A DNA stretch of 64,000 nt from UMGS1901 sp934122115 (GTDB lineage: Bacteria > Bacillota > Clostridia > TANB77 > CAG-508). The first letter of the stretch is position 1. Every line of letters begins with the position of its first letter. The position numbers and the translations under genes are program-made. Below the pieces are notes generated by a model. That model worked only from the letters and a program-made list of their open reading frames with translations, searched no databases and was not told the DNA's origin. The DNA is taken from NCBI GenBank assembly GCA_934122115.1, contig CAKOVU010000001.1:219363-283362 (forward strand), in the 5' to 3' direction. Positions 24,662-34,733 of the stretch are shown piece after piece.

Positions 24662-27001
24662 GTGGCAAAAAGAGGAAGAAAAAAGAAGAAAGAAACGAAC
24701 CTAAATCTACTAGTTGCAGGATTAATAATGTCAAGTATTGTTTTAGGAGTATTGATTTATACAAATTCAGGAACTATAGGGGAATTTTTAAGTCCATTTT
24801 TAGGAGGAATAATGGGATATGTAAAATACATATTGCCGATTGGAGTTTTTGCTATGGCAATATATATTGCATACCAAGGAGAAAATAATTGGGGAGCAAA
24901 AATAATACAATTTTCAATAATGCTATTGGCAATTGCGGTAATAATGAACGTATACCAAATTTCAAAGGGAAATATAGCATTTGAGGGCGAAGAATTTCAA
25001 AATATAGTAAAAGCTTCATATGACTTAGGAACTAAAAATATTGGTGGTGGAGCAATTGGAATGATTATTGCAATTCCATTAATAAATTTATTGGGCAATA
25101 CAGCAACAATAATAGTATCAATAGGAATAATAATAGGACTAGCTGTTTCAATATTTGGAATAGACTTAGTTAATAATATATCAGCAATAATAGATGAATC
25201 ATCACAAAGAAGGGCGAATAAAGCAAAGAATAAAAAAAATAAGGAACAAATAGAAACAACAGAAAAAGAAGAAAAGAAAGAAACACAAAAAGAAAAGAGA
25301 CAAAGAGAGAAAGAAGAAAAAGAGCAAGCTGCATTAGATATAGAACAATTAAAAATAAATTTGAATGACAAGGAAGAAAAAAGTAGAGAAGGTGGTTTCT
25401 TAAAATTCGGAAAAGGAGCAAAGAAAGAAGAAAAACAAGAAAAACAATCACCAGAATTTATAGAGAATCCATTATTTAAGGAAGAACAACTACAAAAAGA
25501 AGAAAGAACAAAAGAAGTATTACAATTAGAGCATACTGTTACAGTAGAAGATGAAAATTATGAATTTCCACCTATAACGTTACTTAGCGAAGGCGATAAA
25601 AAAGGAATAAAAGGAAGCAAGAAAGCATTGGCAGATACAGCCTCTAAGTTACAAAAAACATTATATAGCTTTGGAGTTTCAGCAAAAGTAGAAAATGTTT
25701 CTGTAGGCCCAGCTATAACTAGATATGAATTAAAACCAGCAGAAGGTGTAAGAGTAAGTAAAATAGCCAACCTAGCAGATGATATAGCATTAAACTTAGC
25801 AGCAAAAACAATAAGAATAGAAGCACCAATACCAGGAAAGCAAGCTGTTGGAATAGAAGTGCCAAACGAAGAGAGTGAAATGGTACATATTAGAGAGATA
25901 CTAGAAACAGATGCATTCACAAATAGTAAATCAAAATTAGCATTTGCTCTAGGAAAAGATGTATCAGGTGAAGCAGTTGTTGCAGATATAGCTAAAATGC
26001 CTCACGTAATGATAGCAGGTGCAACAGGTTCAGGAAAGAGCGTTTGTATAAATACTTTAATATCTAGCATTATTTATAAAGCAAAACCAAGTGAAGTAAA
26101 ATTAGTAATGGTAGACCCTAAGATAGTAGAGTTATCAGTATATAATGGAATACCACATTTATTAATACCAGTAGTAACAGATCCTAAAAAAGCAGCAGGA
26201 GCATTGGCATGGGCTGTTCAAGAAATGGAAAATAGGTACACAATGTTTGCATCAAAAGGAGTGCGTGATCTAAAAGGATATAACGAAGCAGTGGAGCAAA
26301 AAGGCGAATTAGGCAAGCTTCCACATATAGTTATAATAATAGACGAGCTTGCAGATTTAATGATGGTGGCTAAAGGTGATGTAGAAGATGCAATTTGCAG
26401 ATTGGCACAAAAGGCCAGAGCTGCAGGAATGCACTTAGTAATTGCAACACAAAGACCTTCTGTAGACGTTATTACGGGATTAATAAAAGCAAATATACCA
26501 TCAAGAATAGCTTTTGCGGTTTCATCACAAGTAGATTCAAGAACTATATTAGACCAAGTTGGCGCTGAAAAATTATTGGGTAAAGGAGATATGCTATTCT
26601 TCCCAACAGGAGCACCAAAGCCAACTAGAATACAAGGTTCGTTTATATCTGATAAAGAAGTAGAAAAAATTGTAAACTTTGTTAAGGCAAATGGAGAAGC
26701 TTCATATAATGAGGACATAATAGAAAGTATAGAAAAGGCTAACAGCACGGATAAAGAAATTGAAGAAGGAAGTTTAGATGATGATGAAACTGATCCACTT
26801 TTAGCGGAGGCAATAGAGGTAGTAATAGAAACAGGCCAAGCTTCAACATCTTTTATACAAAGAAAATTTAAGGTAGGATATGCAAGAGCAGGTAGAATAA
26901 TAGACCAAATGGAGGAAAGAGGAGTAATTTCTGGTTACCAAGGAAGTAAGCCACGTGAAGTTTTAATGAGCAAAGAACGTTGGCAAGAGTTAAACAGTTA
27001 A
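24662..27001 (+). CDS. DNA translocase FtsK/SpoIIIE
   Basis: A 779-aa membrane-anchored DNA pump. Four N-terminal helices (about 12-175), a charged K/E/Q linker (about 175-290), the alpha/beta motor with Walker A GATGSGKSVCINTL (about 456-469) and Walker B HIVIIIDELADLM, and a C-terminal gamma winged-helix domain (about 705-775, STSFIQRKFKVGYARAGRI). It moves chromosomes out of the division or sporulation septum. The start is a GTG after GGGAGG. One copy in the window; whether it serves division, sporulation or both is open. Confidence 0.95.
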   Translation: MAKRGRKKKKETNLNLLVAGLIMSSIVLGVLIYTNSGTIGEFLSPFLGGIMGYVKYILPIGVFAMAIYIAYQGENNWGAKIIQFSIMLLAIAVIMNVYQISKGNIAFEGEEFQNIVKASYDLGTKNIGGGAIGMIIAIPLINLLGNTATIIVSIGIIIGLAVSIFGIDLVNNISAIIDESSQRRANKAKNKKNKEQIETTEKEEKKETQKEKRQREKEEKEQAALDIEQLKINLNDKEEKSREGGFLKFGKGAKKEEKQEKQSPEFIENPLFKEEQLQKEERTKEVLQLEHTVTVEDENYEFPPITLLSEGDKKGIKGSKKALADTASKLQKTLYSFGVSAKVENVSVGPAITRYELKPAEGVRVSKIANLADDIALNLAAKTIRIEAPIPGKQAVGIEVPNEESEMVHIREILETDAFTNSKSKLAFALGKDVSGEAVVADIAKMPHVMIAGATGSGKSVCINTLISSIIYKAKPSEVKLVMVDPKIVELSVYNGIPHLLIPVVTDPKKAAGALAWAVQEMENRYTMFASKGVRDLKGYNEAVEQKGELGKLPHIVIIIDELADLMMVAKGDVEDAICRLAQKARAAGMHLVIATQRPSVDVITGLIKANIPSRIAFAVSSQVDSRTILDQVGAEKLLGKGDMLFFPTGAPKPTRIQGSFISDKEVEKIVNFVKANGEASYNEDIIESIEKANSTDKEIEEGSLDDDETDPLLAEAIEVVIETGQASTSFIQRKFKVGYARAGRIIDQMEERGVISGYQGSKPREVLMSKERWQELNS

Positions 27002-27019
27002 ACCAAAGGAGAAAATTTT

Positions 27020-28588
27020 ATGGGACTATTCTCAAAAGTTAGTACATATAATGATAAACTAGAAAAAATATTAGAAAGCAAGAATTATGATAGTGAAACA
27101 AAAAATCTTTTACTAAATATGCTTTACAAAATAGAAATATCTTTTGCTGATTATCAGAAAGTAAAAGGGAAGGGATTTACAAAAGAAGAATTTATAGAAA
27201 AAATTATAGATATAATAGACAAAAAATGTGAAGATATAAAAACTGTTACTCCAAGAACAGAAAAAAGCAAAGAACTAGAAAGTAAGGGAGTAAACAGCAT
27301 TGTGGATGAAATGTTGGGAACAATATTAGTATATGCAAATGAAAAAGATTTGCTATATGCTATATGTGAAATGGATATAAAATATATTTTATATGCCAAT
27401 AAGAATGCATACTTTATAAAAAATGATGAATTGCAAAATGAAGCTATCATGAAATTTGTTCTCACAGGCGCTGCAATGGATGTATCTGAAATAATAAGAG
27501 ATTTTAATGGGTGGTCATGGAATGCTAATATAAAAGACATGGAAAATATAAATTATAATTTATTGTATCAAAATATAGCGATATTACAGCATTCACCTAT
27601 AAAATCAGAATTTATGGAATATAATGAAATAATAGAAAAAGTATTTTGCTTAGAATGCGATAATGAACAGCTTTTTACAAAAATAAAAAATATTGTATTA
27701 GCCGTATTGGCAAAACAAGATGAAAATGTAGAAAAATCTTTAAAAGCAATAGAAAAACAAAGAAAAAAACAGTTAGATATAATGAGCGATAATAAAGCAT
27801 TCTTGGAGGATGTTACAAAAAATAAAAAAGAGCTTAATAGAAAAATAAAAGAAATAGATGAAATGCTAAATGATAAAGAGAGAATGAAGAAAGAATATGA
27901 TGAAAGAAACTCAAAATTAGCAAACAAAGATAAAATATTTAGCATCAGCCATCTTGCCAACATGCTTGAAGAAGAAAGAGAAGAATGCTTAAAAGAAATT
28001 CAAAAATACAATAAATTAATGGAACCACTAAATTATGTACAAGAAAAAGAATTAGTTGGCAAGAAATATGAAGAAATAAAAAATATACTTAATGCAACTG
28101 AAAAAGATGCATTTGAAAGAGAAATAATAAAAATACAAAAAGAATTTTTAAAGTCTTTTCTTAAAATTGTAGAAGAAGCTGAAACAAACCAAGAAATATT
28201 AGAATTGATATATAAATTAAGATATTATTGCCTATTACCAATAAATGAAATACAAGCAATTAAAGATGTACCAGAATTAAAAGAAAGCATAAAAGAAGTT
28301 ATTAATGCGCTTGTAGATAAAGGCATTGATAAGAAAGTATTAGAGAATATATCAGATAGCATTAGCTTATGCTATAATACGTTTAAATATGTTTTTGAAT
28401 GCAAAATTATAGACTTAGAAAAAGTGAATATAAAAATAGTGAAAAACAAGGAAGAAGATAAAATAGCGGATATATCAATAATTTTGTATGATAGTAAAGA
28501 TGCAGAAGAGATTCATAGGGAAAAAGTAAATAATTTGCATCAATTAAATATTAAGCAAAATAAAAAAATAGCTATTATTTTAAAGTAG
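27020..28588 (+). CDS. Coiled-coil protein of unknown function
   Basis: A 522-aa, highly charged, mostly helical, soluble protein that I do not recognise. Residues 1-230 form a compact helical domain (GLFSKVSTYNDKLEKILES at the start). Residues about 235-345 are a strong coiled coil (runs of K/E with the heptad pattern QRKKQLDIM, LNRKIKEIDEML). Residues about 350-522 form a second helical domain ending in a beta-rich VNIKIVKNK. No signal peptide or membrane helix. It sits 18 bp after ftsK and 10 bp before the beta-CASP nuclease, so one operon with DNA/RNA-processing genes. Confidence 0.75.
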   Translation: MGLFSKVSTYNDKLEKILESKNYDSETKNLLLNMLYKIEISFADYQKVKGKGFTKEEFIEKIIDIIDKKCEDIKTVTPRTEKSKELESKGVNSIVDEMLGTILVYANEKDLLYAICEMDIKYILYANKNAYFIKNDELQNEAIMKFVLTGAAMDVSEIIRDFNGWSWNANIKDMENINYNLLYQNIAILQHSPIKSEFMEYNEIIEKVFCLECDNEQLFTKIKNIVLAVLAKQDENVEKSLKAIEKQRKKQLDIMSDNKAFLEDVTKNKKELNRKIKEIDEMLNDKERMKKEYDERNSKLANKDKIFSISHLANMLEEEREECLKEIQKYNKLMEPLNYVQEKELVGKKYEEIKNILNATEKDAFEREIIKIQKEFLKSFLKIVEEAETNQEILELIYKLRYYCLLPINEIQAIKDVPELKESIKEVINALVDKGIDKKVLENISDSISLCYNTFKYVFECKIIDLEKVNIKIVKNKEEDKIADISIILYDSKDAEEIHREKVNNLHQLNIKQNKKIAIILK

Positions 28589-28598
28589 GAGGAAACCA

Positions 28599-30245
28599 AT
28601 GAATATAACCTTTTTAGGCGCAACGAAAACCGTAACAGGTTCAAACTTTTTAGTGGAAGGAGCGGGAAAAAAATTCTTAGTAGATTGTGGTATGTTTCAA
28701 GGCAAAGCTGAGTTAGAAAATGAAGCTCCATTTTTATTTGATGTAAAAGATGTGGATTTTATGATATTAACACATGCTCATATAGACCATTCTGGAAGGA
28801 TACCAAAATTATATAATGAGGGGTATAGAAATCCAATATATGCTACAAAAGCAACTTGTGATTTGTGTGCAATAATGCTGCCAGACAGTGGACATATACA
28901 AGAAATGGAAAACCAATGGAAAAATAAGAAAAGAGCAAGAAAAGGGCAAAAACAGATACCACCATTATACACAGCAGAAGATGCAACAAAATGCTTGGAA
29001 GTATTTAAGCCAATTAAATATGACGAGATAATAGAGATAGACGAAAATATACATATAAGGTTTAATGATGCAGGCCATATGCTAGGCTCTGCAGTTGTTG
29101 AAGTGTGGGTAAAGGAAGATGGCAAAGAAACAAAAGTAGTATTTACAGGAGATTTAGGAAATAATGATATTCCATTATTAAGCTCTCCTACAATGATAGA
29201 TGATACAGATTATTTAGTAATGGAATCAACATATGGGGATAGGCTACATGTAGGAACCGAAAATAAAGCACAGGAGTTTTTAAATATAGTATCAGAAACG
29301 CTAGAGAATGGAGGAACTGTAGTAATTCCATCATTTGCAGTAGGAAGAACACAAGAAATTTTATATGAATTAAATATGATAAAAGACGAGTTGATGAAAG
29401 ACCCTAAATTTGCAAAAGAATATGAAGAATTGATGAAAGTACCAGTTTATGTTGATAGCCCACTAGCAATTTCGGCAACAGAAGTTTTTAAAGAAAATGC
29501 TGATTTATTTGATGATGAGACACAAGCAATAATAAAAAGCGGAGATAATCCATTGGAATTTCCAGGCTTAAAATTTACAAGAACGGCAGATGAATCAAAA
29601 GCATTAAATGAGTCTGATATACCATCAATAATAATATCTGCCAGTGGTATGTGTGAAGTAGGAAGAATAAAACATCATTTGAAACATAATATATGGAATC
29701 CAAAGAGCACTATATTATTTGTAGGATACCAAGCACCAGGAACACTTGGCAGAACTATAGTAGATGGCGCAAAAAGAGTTAAAATATTCGGAGAAGAATT
29801 TAGTGTGAATGCACGAATAGAGTATATAGAAGGATATTCAGGTCATGCAGACCAACAATGGTTATTAAACTTTATTTATTCTTTTATAAAAAAGCCAAAG
29901 CACATATTCTTGGTACATGGCGAGCCTAATGGACAATTAGTATTGAAAAATAAAATAGTGGATAGCACAAAAATTCCGGTAACAATACCGGGATATGGAG
30001 AAAAATATACACTAGACGATAATTTGACAATGGAAAAGAAATATGAAGAGAAGATAGATAAACAATATTTAAGACTTCAAGTCTTAGATAGATTAGAAAC
30101 TTTACAAGAAGAAATTGAAGATATGAAGAATATTGTAAAGGATGATTTCTTAAGTAAAGAAGAAAATGATGAGGAAATAAATAAATTGAATAGCAGAATA
30201 AAAGAACTTGAAAATAAGATAGTAGAGATTATAGAGAATAAGTAG
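28599..30245 (+). CDS. Metallo-beta-lactamase/beta-CASP RNA-processing nuclease
   Basis: A 548-aa protein of the CPSF73/YSH1-like family. MBL motif 2 is THAHIDHSGRIP (about 58-69), a conserved His in DAGHMLGSA, Asp in FTGDLGN; beta-CASP motifs include SFAVGRTQEIL, VDSPLAI, SASGMCEVGRI and SGHADQQWLL. Such proteins cleave or trim RNA (endo- and 5'-exonuclease). A C-terminal coiled-coil tail (about 490-548) is extra to the core. It follows the unknown coiled-coil gene by 10 bp, with AGGAGG. Confidence 0.92.
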   Translation: MNITFLGATKTVTGSNFLVEGAGKKFLVDCGMFQGKAELENEAPFLFDVKDVDFMILTHAHIDHSGRIPKLYNEGYRNPIYATKATCDLCAIMLPDSGHIQEMENQWKNKKRARKGQKQIPPLYTAEDATKCLEVFKPIKYDEIIEIDENIHIRFNDAGHMLGSAVVEVWVKEDGKETKVVFTGDLGNNDIPLLSSPTMIDDTDYLVMESTYGDRLHVGTENKAQEFLNIVSETLENGGTVVIPSFAVGRTQEILYELNMIKDELMKDPKFAKEYEELMKVPVYVDSPLAISATEVFKENADLFDDETQAIIKSGDNPLEFPGLKFTRTADESKALNESDIPSIIISASGMCEVGRIKHHLKHNIWNPKSTILFVGYQAPGTLGRTIVDGAKRVKIFGEEFSVNARIEYIEGYSGHADQQWLLNFIYSFIKKPKHIFLVHGEPNGQLVLKNKIVDSTKIPVTIPGYGEKYTLDDNLTMEKKYEEKIDKQYLRLQVLDRLETLQEEIEDMKNIVKDDFLSKEENDEEINKLNSRIKELENKIVEIIENK

Positions 30246-30260
30246 AAAAGGGGAAAACAA

Positions 30261-32210
30261 ATGAATCAAAAATATTACAATGATGCGATAATAGGTAATA
30301 AAAATATAAGAGCAACATTTAGTAAAAAAGGTGAATTGCTAAGGTTATATTATCCAAGCGTGGATTTTAAGCAATTTATAGATTTTTATAGAGTGGGCGT
30401 AAAAATAAACGATTCAGGAATAATATATTTACATGAAGATATAAACAATAGATATAATCAATACTATACAGAAAACACAAATATTCTTAATACTGAAATA
30501 GAAAATACATATTTTAATTTGCAAATAAAACAAACAGATTTTGTTTCAATTAAAGAAAATGTATTGATTCGTAAATACATGGTAAAAAACAATAATAAGC
30601 TAGATTTAAATATAAGCTTATTAATAGATTCAAAATTACTTACGGATGAAAACAATATGGTATCAGGAAAAGTGCTTGATAATGGCTTAATGCAATATTC
30701 ACATGATAACACATTAATTACATTATCAAACACTAAGATAAATGGACACAGAATAAATAATGTTCAAGAACATATCAATTCAGGAATTTTAGAAGATAAA
30801 GATTACATTGGAATGTCGGAAGAGTCAGCAATAAGCTACAATATTGGAGAAATAAAATCCGGAGAAGAAAAAGAATTTGTAATTTATATTTTAATTAATG
30901 ACAAAATAAAAAGTTCAGTAGATTTAGATAATGAAATAGAAAAGGCTAAAAAAATAGACGCAGAAAAAGAATATAATAATGCAAAGAGATATTGGAATAA
31001 ATATGTTAGAGCCCATACTAATTTAGAGTTAAAAGAATTTGAAAAAATATATACACGTACTATTTTATTATTTCCATTGTTAACAAATAGTGAAACAGGC
31101 GGAATTGCAGCCGCAATGGAAGTGGATGAAAATAGAGAAAATAGTGGAAGATATTCATATTGCTGGCCACGTGATGCAGTGTTTGTTACTAGAGCAATGG
31201 ATGAATTAAAAATGAATGAGGAAACAGAAAAATTTTATAAGGTCTTCTGTAAAAACACTCAAAGAACAGATGGTATGTGGGAGCAAAGGTTTTACACAGA
31301 TGGAAGGCTTGCTCCATGCTGGGGCTATCAAATAGATGAAACAGCTAGTGTGGTATATGGCGTATATGAGCATTATAAAATAAAGCAAGACGAAAAGTTT
31401 TTAACAGCTAATTTGAAAATGTGCGAAAATGCAACAAAAGCATTGCTAAAATATTTATCCGTTGTGTTTGAAGAGAACGAGGAAGAAGATATAGTAAAAA
31501 AAGAAATAGAGGACTGGGCAAAAGAAGAAGGAAGACAAACAGATAAATTGTACAAGCATGTAAGCTATGATTTATGGGAAATGAATGAAGGTGTTCACCT
31601 TTACTCTTTAGCAGCAGTATATGCATCTTTTGAGGCAATGGAAAAAATGTATGATATTGTAAAGCAAAAATATGAAAACAATAGATTAAAGCTAGAGCAA
31701 ATATCAAAATTATTAAAGAAGATGGGGGAAGAAAAGGAAAAAATAAAGAAATACATAGCTAAGAACATGTATGATGAAAACACAAAAACACTAAAAAGAA
31801 ATTGTGAAGATTCAAGAATGGATATAAGCATTATTGGAGCAATAGAGCCTTTTGCGGTATTCCAACCAGAAGAGAAAAAAATAAAAAATACTATAGAAAG
31901 AATAAATATGACATTAAGGACTTATACTGGTGGATATATTCGCTTTGAGGATGATAGCTACATGCAAGGGCATAATCCATGGCCAATTGCAACACTATGG
32001 ATGGCTTTGTATTATATAAAAATAGGCAGCAAAAATAAAGCAAGAGAATGCATTGATTTCGTTACACAAAGTGTTAATCATTTAGGGTTCATTGCAGAGC
32101 AAGTAGATAATTCAACATTGGAACCTAAATGGGTTATAGGACTAGGATGGGCTCATGCAATGTATGTAATAGCAATTACTGAATATAATAAGAAGTTTAA
32201 TACAAAATAG
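30261..32210 (+). CDS. Glycoside hydrolase family 15 (glucoamylase-type)
   Basis: A 649-aa cytosolic protein (no signal peptide). An N-terminal beta-sandwich domain (about 1-235) and an (alpha/alpha)6 barrel (about 250-645). GH15 hallmarks: CWPRDAVFVTRAM near 297, DLWEMNEGVHLYSLAA near 438 and LGWAHAMYV near the C-terminus. Members release glucose from alpha-glucans or trehalose. The ATG follows AAAGGGG, 15 bp after the nuclease. Confidence 0.9.
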   Translation: MNQKYYNDAIIGNKNIRATFSKKGELLRLYYPSVDFKQFIDFYRVGVKINDSGIIYLHEDINNRYNQYYTENTNILNTEIENTYFNLQIKQTDFVSIKENVLIRKYMVKNNNKLDLNISLLIDSKLLTDENNMVSGKVLDNGLMQYSHDNTLITLSNTKINGHRINNVQEHINSGILEDKDYIGMSEESAISYNIGEIKSGEEKEFVIYILINDKIKSSVDLDNEIEKAKKIDAEKEYNNAKRYWNKYVRAHTNLELKEFEKIYTRTILLFPLLTNSETGGIAAAMEVDENRENSGRYSYCWPRDAVFVTRAMDELKMNEETEKFYKVFCKNTQRTDGMWEQRFYTDGRLAPCWGYQIDETASVVYGVYEHYKIKQDEKFLTANLKMCENATKALLKYLSVVFEENEEEDIVKKEIEDWAKEEGRQTDKLYKHVSYDLWEMNEGVHLYSLAAVYASFEAMEKMYDIVKQKYENNRLKLEQISKLLKKMGEEKEKIKKYIAKNMYDENTKTLKRNCEDSRMDISIIGAIEPFAVFQPEEKKIKNTIERINMTLRTYTGGYIRFEDDSYMQGHNPWPIATLWMALYYIKIGSKNKARECIDFVTQSVNHLGFIAEQVDNSTLEPKWVIGLGWAHAMYVIAITEYNKKFNTK

Positions 32211-32281
32211 CTACAGTATTGATTTTTAGCGATTTTGATTGTATAATATCCAAGAATAAAAAATAAGGGAGAACAAAGAAA

Positions 32282-32398
32282 ATGGCAAAAAAACATCATA
32301 ATATAGGAGAAATAATGGTGAAAATAATGGCTGCGATACTAGCAGTATTAATGATAATAGCAGTCGCAGCAACATTAATATATTATTTATTACACTAA
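32282..32398 (+). CDS. Small single-helix membrane protein
   Basis: A 38-aa protein: a basic His/Lys N-terminus (MAKKHHNIGEIMVK) and one membrane helix (IMAAILAVLMIIAVAATLIY). A good AAGGGAG lies 10-11 bp upstream. It sits just before cdaA, where related Firmicutes also carry tiny membrane proteins of DUF4044 type; that assignment is tentative. Confidence 0.6.
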   Translation: MAKKHHNIGEIMVKIMAAILAVLMIIAVAATLIYYLLH

Positions 32399-32423
32399 TT
32401 TATAATAAAATAAGAGGTAAAAT

Positions 32424-33314
32424 ATGATAAATAACTTTTTGACAAGTATGTCAATTTATGGAGAAAAAATATTGGAATATTTGAATCAATTATACCAATA
32501 CCCAATAAAATTAGTATCCTTAGTATTAGATTTAACAATAGTAGTTCTAGTATTAGTAAAATTAATAAAACTAGCTAAGAACTCAAAAGTAATGCAATTA
32601 ATAAAGGGAATAGTCATAGTAATATTAGCAACATGGCTAAGTGACATATTGCATTTAACAATTGTACACTCCGTATTAATGGCAATATTACCTTCAGGAG
32701 TGGTAGCTTTAATTGTAATATTCCAACCTGAAATAAGAAGAGCATTAGAACAAATAGGTACAAATAAATTTGCTAACTTTTTTGGAATGGATAAAGATAT
32801 TGCAACTAGAACGAAAGAGGATATATATAAAATTGTGATAGCAGTAGAGGAGTTAGCTAAAACAAAAACAGGAGCACTTATAGTTATAGAAAGAGATATA
32901 AAAATAGATGATGTAGTATCTACTGGCATAGAATTAAATTCAGAAATATCTCCACAATTATTAGTTAATATATTTGTTCCAAATACACCTTTGCATGATG
33001 GAGCTGTTGTTATTGCTAATAATAAAATTTTAGCAGCTGCGTGTATATTACCACTAGCTAATAATAGAGATATTTCAAAAGATTTGGGGACAAGGCACAG
33101 AGCAGCTGTAGGAATTTCTAAAGAATCAGATGCAATAGTAATAGTAGTATCTGAAGAATCTGGAAAAGTTTCAATTGCAAAAGATGGAACACTGATAGCA
33201 GATGTAAAAGAAGAAGCATTAAAGCAAATTTTAATTAAAAATATAGTAACAAATAGGCTTGAAGAAAAGAAAGTAATAAAGAGGGAAAATGAGGAACATA
33301 AAGTTAACGATTGA
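32424..33314 (+). CDS. cdaA: Diadenylate cyclase CdaA
   Basis: A 296-aa membrane enzyme that makes cyclic di-AMP from two ATP. Three N-terminal helices (about 25-95) are followed by a DAC domain with the catalytic DGAVVIANN (about 193) and RHRAAVGISKESDAI (about 225). Cyclic di-AMP controls potassium and osmotic balance and wall homeostasis. In many Firmicutes cdaR and glmM follow; here truA overlaps it by 26 bp instead. Confidence 0.95.
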   Translation: MINNFLTSMSIYGEKILEYLNQLYQYPIKLVSLVLDLTIVVLVLVKLIKLAKNSKVMQLIKGIVIVILATWLSDILHLTIVHSVLMAILPSGVVALIVIFQPEIRRALEQIGTNKFANFFGMDKDIATRTKEDIYKIVIAVEELAKTKTGALIVIERDIKIDDVVSTGIELNSEISPQLLVNIFVPNTPLHDGAVVIANNKILAAACILPLANNRDISKDLGTRHRAAVGISKESDAIVIVVSEESGKVSIAKDGTLIADVKEEALKQILIKNIVTNRLEEKKVIKRENEEHKVND

Positions 33315-34029
33315 GTATGATGGCAAAGATTTTAATGGTTGGCAAAAGCAACCTAATAAGCTCAACATACAAGGTGAAATAGAAAGAGCAATTTATAATA
33401 TAACAAAAGAAGAAGTGGATTTAATTGGCTCAGGGAGAACTGATGCTGGTGTACATGCTTTTGGGCAAATTGCAAATTTCAAGACAAATAGTAATATATC
33501 TATAGAGAAAATGGCGATAGCAATAAATTCTCAGCTAAAGAATAGCATTGTTGTAAAAAAAGCAGAAGAAGTTGATGAAAGATTTCACAGTAGATATAAT
33601 GCAAAAAGAAAAACATATAGATATGTAATAAATAATACAGAGTACGGCTCAGCAATATATAGGAACTTAGAATATCATTTTCCAATAAAGCTTAATGTGG
33701 AAAATATGAAAGAGGCGGCAAAATTTTTTGAGGGCGAACACGATTTTAAAGCATTTAAATCTAGTGGAACTAGTGGCAAAAATAGTGTAAGAACAATATA
33801 TAAAGCAGAAGTGAGAACTGATGGAGAAAGAATTTTAATTGAACTAACAGGAAATGGCTTTTTGTATAATATGGTAAGAATCATATCTGGTACATTATTG
33901 GACGTGGGGTTAGGAAAAATAGAACCTAGCGAAATAGAAGATATAATAAATTCAAAAGATAGAACCAGAGCTGGAAAAACATTACCAGCACATGGATTAT
34001 ATCTAGTAAAAGTAAATTATGAAAAATAA
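33289..34029 (+). CDS. truA: tRNA pseudouridine synthase A
   Basis: A 246-aa enzyme that makes pseudouridine at positions 38-40 of the tRNA anticodon stem. The catalytic Asp lies in GSGRTDAGVHA (about 47-57); other family motifs are FHSRYNAKRKTYRY and NGFLYNMVRIISGTLL. Normal length. The ATG lies inside cdaA with GAGGGAAA upstream, indicating coupled translation. Confidence 0.95.
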   Translation: MRNIKLTIEYDGKDFNGWQKQPNKLNIQGEIERAIYNITKEEVDLIGSGRTDAGVHAFGQIANFKTNSNISIEKMAIAINSQLKNSIVVKKAEEVDERFHSRYNAKRKTYRYVINNTEYGSAIYRNLEYHFPIKLNVENMKEAAKFFEGEHDFKAFKSSGTSGKNSVRTIYKAEVRTDGERILIELTGNGFLYNMVRIISGTLLDVGLGKIEPSEIEDIINSKDRTRAGKTLPAHGLYLVKVNYEK

Positions 34030-34115
34030 AATGGTGGCAGATAGCCATCTTTTTTATGTAACTATTGCTAAAATAAAACATAATATATATAAAGAAACGT
34101 ATAAGGAGAAGAATT

Positions 34116-34505
34116 ATGGATTTATTACTTTATTTTGCATTACCAATAGCAACAATAATATTAGCAGTAGTTTTTCAAAAGATAATAAGATGTCCAATTT
34201 TAGTTGCTGCAACTGCATTTGCAATATATTTAATTGTAACATTTGCAGCATTTGACGCTTCATTTTTAATTTTTGCAATTGTTTACACAATCTTAGCATA
34301 CTTAGCAGCGGCGATAACCAGATTTATATGCAATTTTATAGGCAGAAATGGATTTTTCAAAAACATAAATGCTGAAAACATAAACACAAATACATTAAGC
34401 GCAAACAACATAGAATTAAATGACGATGATGATGACAATAATTCTGGCTGTGGATGCAATTGCAATAACAGATATTATCAAAGAAGGAGAAACTATAGAT
34501 TTTAA
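34116..34505 (+). CDS. Small membrane protein with Asp-rich, Cys-rich tail
   Basis: A 129-aa protein with three hydrophobic helices (about 2-25, 28-50, 54-72), then an Asn-rich stretch, five consecutive Asp and a Cys cluster (CGCNCN), ending in an Arg/Tyr-rich tail (RYYQRRRNYRF). The membrane part resembles small Bacillota proteins of DUF2651 type, though I am unsure. The Asp and Cys tail could bind metal. AAGGAG precedes the ATG. It is 86 bp from truA. Confidence 0.7.
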   Translation: MDLLLYFALPIATIILAVVFQKIIRCPILVAATAFAIYLIVTFAAFDASFLIFAIVYTILAYLAAAITRFICNFIGRNGFFKNINAENINTNTLSANNIELNDDDDDNNSGCGCNCNNRYYQRRRNYRF

Positions 34506-34533
34506 AAAGATTGCAAAGTTAAGATGCACTCAA

Positions 34534-34564
34534 AAGGAGTACTTTCGATATGAAAGTACTCCTT
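34534..34564. terminator. Perfect 13-bp hairpin after the small membrane protein gene
   Basis: AAGGAGTACTTTC, 5-nt loop, GAAAGTACTCCTT. No T-tract on the plus strand, so termination may be weak. Confidence 0.6.
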
Positions 34565-34650
34565 AAAAGATATCAATTAAATTAAAAATTACAATAATAT
34601 TTCAATTCTGTTTCAAAAATGTTAAATAACATATTTAAGCATTAAAAATA

Positions 34651-34679
34651 TTGTCTTTAAATTATAATTGTTGTAAAAT
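34651..34679 (+). promoter_or_regulatory. Promoter of the Tad-like operon
   Basis: TTGTCT (34651-34656), 17 bp, TAAAAT (34674-34679). The leader carries a small TGTAGTTT/AAACTACA hairpin (about 34699-34719) before AGAGGAGG. Confidence 0.5.
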
Positions 34680-34733
34680 AAAATAAGTAATATTATGTTG
34701 TAGTTTGTAAAAAACTACAAAGAGGAGGAAAAG

